From Bacillota bacterium (GTDB lineage Bacteria > Bacillota > Ch66 > Ch109), in NCBI GenBank assembly GCA_013178275.1, contig JABLWZ010000012.1:62001-126000 (forward strand): a stretch of 64,000 nt of DNA. Reading direction: 5' to 3'. A program made the position numbers and the translations under genes. Of the stretch, positions 58,293-64,000 are shown piece by piece. The notes below the pieces were generated by a model. The model was not told the DNA's origin. It made no database searches and was given only the letters and a program-made list of their open reading frames with translations. Each line of letters opens with the position of its first letter. Position 1 is the first letter of the stretch.

Positions 58293-59414
58293 TTACTTTA
58301 GTCCCGTCCCTAGCAGGGCTTCTACTTCCCCCAGGATAAGCGGGAGCGCCTCCGGGTGCCCGGCGGCCAAAGCCGCGGCAGCCATCTTCTCCCGGCGGGC
58401 CTGGTCCAGCAGGATACTTTCCACCGCCTTAAGCAGCACTTCCCCGTTCAGGTCCCGGTCCAGCAGCACCTCAGCCGCCCCGGCCCTTTCCAGCGCCCGG
58501 GCGTTGTACTCCTGATGGTTCTCCGAGGCAAAGGGATAGGGCACCAGTATCGAGGGGATCCCCCGAACGGTTATCTCCGCAAGGGTCGAGGCCCCGGCCC
58601 GGCAGACGATCAGGTCGGCCGCCGCCAGGGCGTTTTCCATGTCGTGGGCGTACGGAATTATTTTAATATTGCCTTTCTCGCCCGGGTTTAAACCCCTCTC
58701 CGACAGGGCCGCCACGGTATCCTCGAAACCCGCCGGCCCGGTGACCTGGATGACCTGTACCCCGGGGCAGCGGTTGAACCGTTCGATTACCTTGAGCATA
58801 GCCTGGTTGAGGCTCCGCGCCCCCTGGCTCCCTCCCACCGAGAGCAGGGTCAGCTGCTTCGGGTCGAGCCCCAGCTCCCCGGCCGCCTTCTCCCGCTCAG
58901 CCGTGAATATGACCGGCCTCACCGGGAGGCCGGTGGTCTTTATCCGCCTGGCCCGGGGGAACCTCCGCCTCGATTCCTCGAAGGTCACCAGGACCATGTC
59001 CGCATAGCGGGACAGCCACCGATTGGTCACGCCGGGGTAGGCGTTCTGCTCGTGGATGATCACCGGTATTCCCAGGCGGTGGGCCTGGTACAGCACCGGG
59101 GCGCAGACGTAGCCTCCCGTCCCGAACACCAGGTCCGGCCTGAAACGCTTCAGGATGCCGCGCGACTCCCAAAAACCCCGCAGGGTCTTGGCGAGGGTGG
59201 AAACCGTCCTCCAGGACAGGCGGCGTTCCAATCCCTGGGCGGTGATGGCCGAAAACCGGAATCCCTCCTTGGGAACCACCTGGGACTCCAGGCCCCGGTT
59301 GGTGCCGACGAACAGGATCTCGGCCTCCGGGAAACGTTCTTTTATTCCTCGGGCGACCGCCAGGGCCGGGTAGAGGTGTCCCCCGGTGCCGCCCCCGGCA
59401 AGCACGATGCGCAT
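58293..59414 (-). CDS. murG: UDP-GlcNAc:lipid I N-acetylglucosaminyltransferase
   Basis: A 373-residue GT28 enzyme making lipid II at the inner membrane face. It has the N-terminal glycine loop VLAGGGTGGHLYPALAVARG, the second loop LLSVGGSQGARSLNQAMLKV, and CRAGASTLAEITVRGIPSIL with the UDP-GlcNAc-binding region. The ATG at 59414 after GAGGGGTGTGT is the start; a GTG two codons earlier overlaps. It is 10 bases behind ftsW. Confidence 0.95.
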   Translation of the reverse strand: MRIVLAGGGTGGHLYPALAVARGIKERFPEAEILFVGTNRGLESQVVPKEGFRFSAITAQGLERRLSWRTVSTLAKTLRGFWESRGILKRFRPDLVFGTGGYVCAPVLYQAHRLGIPVIIHEQNAYPGVTNRWLSRYADMVLVTFEESRRRFPRARRIKTTGLPVRPVIFTAEREKAAGELGLDPKQLTLLSVGGSQGARSLNQAMLKVIERFNRCPGVQVIQVTGPAGFEDTVAALSERGLNPGEKGNIKIIPYAHDMENALAAADLIVCRAGASTLAEITVRGIPSILVPYPFASENHQEYNARALERAGAAEVLLDRDLNGEVLLKAVESILLDQARREKMAAAALAAGHPEALPLILGEVEALLGTGLK

Positions 59415-59424
59415 ACACACCCCT

Positions 59425-60525
59425 CTATTGACTGCCGCTGTAACGCGAGATATTTAAGAGCATCCCCACCCCGATCATGGTGAACAGCAGCGACGACCCC
59501 CCGTAGCTGATGAAGGGCAGGGTTATGCCCGTGACCGGCAGGGACCCGGAGGCCACCATCATGTTGATTATCGCCTGTATCCCGATCATGCTGGTTATGC
59601 CGGTCGCCAGCAGCCGGCCGAACGGGTCGGGACAGATCAGCGCCACGCGCAGCCCCCGCCAGATGAAAACGAAGAACAGGGTCAGGACCACGATGACCCC
59701 CAGGTAGCCCAGTTCCTCACCCAGGATGGAGAAGATGAAGTCGGTGTTCTGCTCGGGCAGGTAGAACAGCTTCTGGTGGCTGCGGCCGAGCCCCACGCCC
59801 AACAGGCCGCCCGATCCAAGGGCATACAGGGACTGGATGATCTGAAAACCGGCCCCCCGGGGGCTCGCCCAGGGATCGAGGAACGAGATGAAGCGTTCCC
59901 ACCGGTATTCAGAGAACCTGATCGCCACTATCAGAAAGACCAGCCCCGCCCCTCCCAGGCTGCCGAGGTGGGTCAGCTTCGACCCCGCCGCGAAGAACAT
60001 TACAAAAACCGTTCCCGCGACCACCGCTGCGGTCCCCAGGTCTGGCTGGAGCATGATCAGCAGGACCACCATCCCCAGGATCAGTACGTTGGGGGCGAAT
60101 CCGCGCAGGGGGTCCTGGATCTCCTCCCCTATAACGCTTAACCTGACCGCTATGAAGAAGATCAGGCAGATCTTTATCAACTCGGAGGGAGCGAAGCTCA
60201 TGGACCCCAGGTTGAACCAGCGGCTCGACCCCTTGGTGGGGTCGGCGAAGAGCACCAGGATCAGAAGCAGCACCCCCACGCCCAGGATCGGCAGGGCCAG
60301 CTTCTTTACCCGGAAGTAGTCGATGTTCATCACCAGCAGCATCGCCGCTATCCCGACCGCCGCCCAGATGAGCTGCTTTTTCAGGTAGTAGACCGCGTGC
60401 AGGAAGGCGCCCTGCCCTCCCTCGGGAACCCCGCTGGAGCTGAAAACCATAACCATGCCGATGGAAAGCAGCACCAGCGTGGTGAGAAACAGCAGCAGGT
60501 CGGGTGGTTGTTTTTTCATCCGCAT
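59425..60525 (-). CDS. ftsW: FtsW/SpoVE peptidoglycan glycosyltransferase (SEDS family)
   Basis: A 366-residue SEDS protein with 10 membrane segments that polymerises lipid II at the septum. Signatures: PSELIKICLIFFIAVRLSV, the catalytic-loop region LDPWASPRGAGFQIIQSLYA, and PVTGITLPFISYGGSSLLF near the C-terminus. Its place between murG and murD matches both ftsW and spoVE of spore formers; the two cannot be separated from sequence alone. Confidence 0.93.
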   Translation of the reverse strand: MRMKKQPPDLLLFLTTLVLLSIGMVMVFSSSGVPEGGQGAFLHAVYYLKKQLIWAAVGIAAMLLVMNIDYFRVKKLALPILGVGVLLLILVLFADPTKGSSRWFNLGSMSFAPSELIKICLIFFIAVRLSVIGEEIQDPLRGFAPNVLILGMVVLLIMLQPDLGTAAVVAGTVFVMFFAAGSKLTHLGSLGGAGLVFLIVAIRFSEYRWERFISFLDPWASPRGAGFQIIQSLYALGSGGLLGVGLGRSHQKLFYLPEQNTDFIFSILGEELGYLGVIVVLTLFFVFIWRGLRVALICPDPFGRLLATGITSMIGIQAIINMMVASGSLPVTGITLPFISYGGSSLLFTMIGVGMLLNISRYSGSQ

Positions 60526-60541
60526 CCGGGCATCCCCTCGA

Positions 60542-61912
60542 TCACACCTTTTTTTCCTCCGCGATGGAACCCACCAGGCTCTTGAACAGGTCTCCTCTTT
60601 CCTCGTAGTTCCTGAACATATCCCAACTGGCGCAGGCGGGGGACAGCAGCACCACGTCTCCCGGTTCCGCCAGGGAGGAGGCCTTCATCACCGCCTCCTC
60701 GAAGGTGGAGGTCCGGTAAATGTCCTTGAAGCCCACGCGGGCGACCGCCTCGTGGATATCGGGGGCGGCCTGTCCCAGCAGCACCAGGCACTTTACCCGC
60801 TCCCGGATCAAGCCCGCGAGCTGGCTGAAGTCGCTCCCCTTGTTCTTCCCGCCGGCGATCATCACGATCGGTTCGGTAAACGACTCCAGGGCCTTGATAG
60901 TGGAGTCGGGGTTGGTCCCCTTGGAGTCGTTGATATAAAGCACCCCGTCGATCTCCGCCACCCGCTCCAGGCGGTGGGCCACCCCGGGGAACTCCCGCAG
61001 GGTCCGGGCCAGGGAATCCGCCGGGACACCCAGGGCCGTGGCGCAGGCGATGGCCGCCATCGCGTTCTCAAGGTTGTGGGCCCCCCGGATGTATATCTCC
61101 TCGGGTCGGAGCACAACGTCCTCGCGGCCCTTCCACCTTATCACCACCTGTCCGTCCCGGACCATGACCCCCTCATCCAGCTGCTCCAGCCGGCTGAACC
61201 GGATCACGCTGCCCCGGGTCTTGTCCACCATCCCGCGGCAGACCGGGCAGTCGTGGTTGAAAACCGCGAAGTCCTCGGGGCCCTGGTTCATAAAGATGCG
61301 GGACTTGACCTGGGCGTACTCCTCAACCGTGTGGTGCCGGTCCAGGTGGTCGGGGGTGACGTTCAGGATCGCCGCCACCCGGGGCCTGAACTGGTGTATG
61401 CCTTCCAGCTGAAAACTGCTCATCTCCGCCACCACCAAGTGCTGCGGGGTCAAACTCTCCACCGCCAGCACCAGGGGGACGCCGATGTTTCCCCCCACCA
61501 GGACCTGACGGCCCGCGTCCTGCAGCATCTGGCCCAGCAGCGCGGTCGTCGTGGTCTTGCCGTTGGTGCCGGTGATGCCCACGAAGGGTGCGGGCGAAAA
61601 GCGGTAGGCCAGTTCTACCTCGCCCCAGACGGGTATGCCCAGGTCCTCCGCCTGCTTCAGCGGGGGAATGGTACGCGGCACCCCGGGGCTGGTCACGACC
61701 AGGTCCGTGGTTTCACGGTTCACCTCGGGGTAACCCCCGGTCACCACCCTGACCCCCAAGGACTCCAGTTCCTCTACCAGGGTCCCCAGTTCGTCCCTGG
61801 TCTTCAGGTCACAGGCAACGACCTGTCTGCCCTTGAGGCTGAGCGCCTTGGCTGCCGCCACCCCGCTCATCCCCAGACCCACCACTAAAATTCTATGCGC
61901 CAGGTTGTCCAC
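60542..61912 (-). CDS. murD: UDP-N-acetylmuramoylalanine-D-glutamate ligase
   Basis: A 456-residue Mur ligase adding D-Glu. The N-terminal domain starts RILVVGLGMSGVAAAKALSL; the central P-loop is FVGITGTNGKTTTTALLGQM; LNVTPDHLDRHHTVEEYAQV and VLYINDSKGTNPDSTIKALE are family signatures. The start is a GTG with GGAGGTAATATAA upstream. It lies 16 bases before ftsW and 27 bases after mraY. Confidence 0.95.
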   Translation of the reverse strand: MDNLAHRILVVGLGMSGVAAAKALSLKGRQVVACDLKTRDELGTLVEELESLGVRVVTGGYPEVNRETTDLVVTSPGVPRTIPPLKQAEDLGIPVWGEVELAYRFSPAPFVGITGTNGKTTTTALLGQMLQDAGRQVLVGGNIGVPLVLAVESLTPQHLVVAEMSSFQLEGIHQFRPRVAAILNVTPDHLDRHHTVEEYAQVKSRIFMNQGPEDFAVFNHDCPVCRGMVDKTRGSVIRFSRLEQLDEGVMVRDGQVVIRWKGREDVVLRPEEIYIRGAHNLENAMAAIACATALGVPADSLARTLREFPGVAHRLERVAEIDGVLYINDSKGTNPDSTIKALESFTEPIVMIAGGKNKGSDFSQLAGLIRERVKCLVLLGQAAPDIHEAVARVGFKDIYRTSTFEEAVMKASSLAEPGDVVLLSPACASWDMFRNYEERGDLFKSLVGSIAEEKKV

Positions 61913-61939
61913 TTATATTACCTCCGGCTCTCGATGTTA

Positions 61940-62917
61940 TTATTTCGTCAGTACCGATAAAAGTCCCAGCCCCGCGAAGACGGCCGCCGCCGTCCAGAAC
62001 ACCCTGACCACCTTGGTCTCCGACCATCCCGCCAGTTCGTAGTGATGGTGCAGCGGGGCCATCAGGAACACTCTCTTGCCGGTGGTCTGGAATGATATCA
62101 CCTGGATGATTACCGCCAGGGTCTCCAGTACGAAGACCCCCCCGATTATCAATAAGGCCAGCTCGGTCCGGGTGATTATCGAAAGGCTGGCCAGGGCCGC
62201 TCCCAGCGCCAGTGACCCGGTGTCGCCCATGAAGACCTTGGCGGGGTGGTGGTTGTAAACCAGGAACCCCAGGCAGCCTCCCACTACGGCTCCCGCGAAA
62301 AGGGCCAGTCCCCCCTTGTCCAGGGCCAGGGCGATGGGTATGAAGACCGCCGCGGCCAGCGCCACCGTTCCCGAGGCCAGCCCGTCCAGGCCGTCGGTCA
62401 GGTTGACCGCGTTGCCGAACCCCACCACGATGAAGGCCGCAAAAAACAAATACAGCCCACCCAAGTCTATCTCGAGGTGGGAGAACGGGACGACCAGGCT
62501 GGTACCCCGGTCGATTCCCCAGACCGCGATCACTCCCAGCAGGAGCCCGAGCAGAATCTGTCCCAGCAGCTTCTCCCGGGCCCTGAGCCCCAGGGGACGC
62601 TTCAGGACCACCTTCAGGTAGTCGTCGATGAAGCCGATCAGCCCGTAACCCAGGGTTATCAGCAGCACGGTGAACAGTTCCATGCTTCGCGGCACCCAAA
62701 AGAGCACCGCTGCCGCAATACCGATTAAAAAGATCAATCCCCCCATGGTCGGGGTCCCGGTCTTGCTCAGGTGCCGTAGGGGCCCATCATCCCTGACCTG
62801 CTGTCCAAACTTCATCCGGCGGAGGATGGGGATAATCAGGGGCCCTAAAACCAGGGACACGACTAACGCGGTCGCCAGGGTCGCCAGGACTCCCATCCAG
62901 GGATTCTCCATCTGCAC
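61940..62917 (-). CDS. mraY: phospho-N-acetylmuramoyl-pentapeptide-transferase
   Basis: A 325-residue membrane enzyme with about 10 segments, transferring phospho-MurNAc-pentapeptide to undecaprenyl phosphate (lipid I). Signatures: LSKTGTPTMGGLIFLIG, the Asp-rich IDDYLKVVLKRPLGLRAREK, NLTDGLDGLASGTVALAAAV and FMGDTGSLALGAALASLSII, and the His loop LMAPLHHHYELAGWSE. The GTG at 62917 is spaced 5 bases from AGGAG; the ATG two codons later is also possible. Confidence 0.96.
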   Translation of the reverse strand: MQMENPWMGVLATLATALVVSLVLGPLIIPILRRMKFGQQVRDDGPLRHLSKTGTPTMGGLIFLIGIAAAVLFWVPRSMELFTVLLITLGYGLIGFIDDYLKVVLKRPLGLRAREKLLGQILLGLLLGVIAVWGIDRGTSLVVPFSHLEIDLGGLYLFFAAFIVVGFGNAVNLTDGLDGLASGTVALAAAVFIPIALALDKGGLALFAGAVVGGCLGFLVYNHHPAKVFMGDTGSLALGAALASLSIITRTELALLIIGGVFVLETLAVIIQVISFQTTGKRVFLMAPLHHHYELAGWSETKVVRVFWTAAAVFAGLGLLSVLTK

Positions 62918-62926
62918 TATCTCTCC

Positions 62927-64000
62927 TTAGCTGTTCGGAGGTTCGGTCAAAGCGGCCACTATCTGCTCCATCTTCATCCCCCGGGAGCCTTTTACCAGCA
63001 CCGTGTCGCCGGGGACCAGCTCCCGCAGCAGGTAATCCGCCGCCGACCGGTTGTCGTCGAAGTGTGCCGTTCGCTCCCGGGGCAGACCGACTGACCGGGC
63101 GCCCTCGGTGATGTACCCCGCAAGGTCACCCACCGTCACCAGCAGCGACACGCCCTGCCTGGCCGCTTCCACCCCCACTATTTTATGTCCCTCTGGGGCG
63201 TAATCCCCCAGTTCGTACATCTCTCCCAGAACCGCCACCCGCCGGCCGGCCGCCAGATGGCTCAGCACCCGTAGGGCCGCCCTCATGGAATCGGGGTTGG
63301 CGTTGTATGTGTCATTGATGATGGTGGTCTGATTCAAGCCCTCCTTGATGTCTAGGCGCATGGCGGACAACCTGGCCTCGGACAGTCCCTCCGCCATCTC
63401 CTCCAGGCGCATGCCCAGCAGGTGTCCCACCGCCAGCGCTCCCAGGGCGTTGCTGATGTTGTGCTCGCCGGGGACCGGCAGGTACACCTCCTGCTCCTGG
63501 CCGCCAAGCCGCACCAGGAAACGGACGCCCTCCTTCCCCGCGAAGCGGAAGTCGCTGGCGGTTATCTTTTCACCCTCGTATTCCCCTATCCCCGGCTGTC
63601 CCGATGCGCTGTAGAACATCACCGAGCCGCGGGTGCGCGCCGCCAGCTTGCGCAGCCACAGGTCATCCCAGTTCAAAACCGCCCACCCCTCGGTCGGGAG
63701 GTTGGTCAGTATCTCCATCTTGGCGCGGGCGATGTTCTCCTGCGAACCCAGCAGCTCCTCGTGGGTGTGCCCGATATTGGTGATCAGCCCGATGCTCGGC
63801 CGGGCGATGGAACACAGGTAGGCTATCTCGCCCGGTCCCCGCATGGCCATCTCGATCACCGCCGCCTGATGCGTCCCGTCGAGCTGCATCAGGGTAAGCG
63901 GCAGCCCGATCTCGTTGTTGTAGTTGCCGCTGGTCTTTAGGGTCTTGAACCGCCGCGACAGGACCGCGGATATCAGGTCTTTGGTGGTGGTCTTGCCGGT
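62927..64000 (-). CDS. murF: UDP-N-acetylmuramoyl-tripeptide-D-alanyl-D-alanine ligase (5' truncated by window edge)
   Basis: The last 358 codons of MurF, which adds D-Ala-D-Ala to the UDP-MurNAc-tripeptide. The frame is open to the window edge, where the ATP loop TGKTTTKDLISAVLSRRFK is just visible. TSGNYNNEIGLPLTLMQLDG, IGHTHEELLGSQENIARAKM, and NDTYNANPDSMRAALRVLSH are MurF signatures. It is 9 bases upstream of mraY, the standard order. Confidence 0.94.
   Translation of the reverse strand, partial: TGKTTTKDLISAVLSRRFKTLKTSGNYNNEIGLPLTLMQLDGTHQAAVIEMAMRGPGEIAYLCSIARPSIGLITNIGHTHEELLGSQENIARAKMEILTNLPTEGWAVLNWDDLWLRKLAARTRGSVMFYSASGQPGIGEYEGEKITASDFRFAGKEGVRFLVRLGGQEQEVYLPVPGEHNISNALGALAVGHLLGMRLEEMAEGLSEARLSAMRLDIKEGLNQTTIINDTYNANPDSMRAALRVLSHLAAGRRVAVLGEMYELGDYAPEGHKIVGVEAARQGVSLLVTVGDLAGYITEGARSVGLPRERTAHFDDNRSAADYLLRELVPGDTVLVKGSRGMKMEQIVAALTEPPNS

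Noticed and set aside
60455..61888. Plus-strand 477-codon frame
   Set aside because: Antisense to murD and the end of ftsW; it lacks family motifs and is rich in His, Gly, Gln, as expected for shadow frames.

Overview
The window is a GC-rich stretch (about 60% by eye) of the chromosome of an anaerobic, endospore-forming member of the Firmicutes (class Clostridia; a Peptococcaceae/Desulfotomaculum/Pelotomaculum-like relative is my best guess from gene order). Evidence: spoIIGA-sigE-sigG next to ftsZ, a class III anaerobic ribonucleotide reductase (nrdD/nrdG), S-layer-homology surface proteins, and a 4-hydroxybutyryl-CoA dehydratase with its iron-sulfur ligands. Almost all genes lie on the minus strand, so the text below runs from the high-coordinate end downwards.

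Layout. (a) 64000-50700: division and cell-wall cluster murF-mraY-murD-ftsW-murG-murC-[repeat-filled gap with no murB]-murA-ftsQ-DUF881-sbp-ftsA-ftsZ, closed by a strong terminator. (b) 50455-47186: spoIIGA-sigE-sigG-ymxH, with a sigma-F-like promoter ahead of sigG. (c) 46962-44455: nrdR-nrdD behind a promoter carrying two NrdR-box-like sites. (d) 44252-34950: a small gene with an in-frame TGA (candidate selenoprotein), a CBS-PAS sigma-54 activator, a -24/-12 promoter, 4-hydroxybutyryl-CoA dehydratase, a NifU-like protein, a CGGC protein, a 4-hydroxybutyrate CoA-transferase and two ion/solute permeases. This is probably a 4-hydroxybutyrate or GABA-type fermentation unit. (e) 34900-29170: small accessory genes (MFS, MerR, SRPBCC, Lrp, EamA, nrdG, DUF2007). 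(f) 29123-19196: conserved block pgeF-(HlyD-like)-yggS-sepF-proC-yggT-U32 peptidase-divIVA-yggU-ileS. (g) 19111-2910: accessory block with ACT, UPF0210, a metallo-beta-lactamase-fold protein lacking its metal ligands, a glycosyltransferase, five secreted or S-layer-type proteins, an IS1182-type insertion sequence and a universal stress protein. (h) 2789-1: lspA-rluD and pyrR-pyrB, the latter behind a consensus promoter and a PyrR attenuator.

Most interesting points: the candidate selenoprotein at 43813-44169 (an open frame continuous through one TGA, good Shine-Dalgarno, downstream stem-loop); the catalytically dead-looking MBL homologue at 16711-17355; a homologous unnamed N-terminal module shared by two neighbouring surface proteins; a family of palindromic REP-like hairpins in intergenic regions; a duplicated AT-rich element in the place where murB usually sits; and the sigma-54 control of the 4-hydroxybutyryl-CoA dehydratase unit. 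All function calls come from reading motifs and remembered family resemblance; no database search was run.
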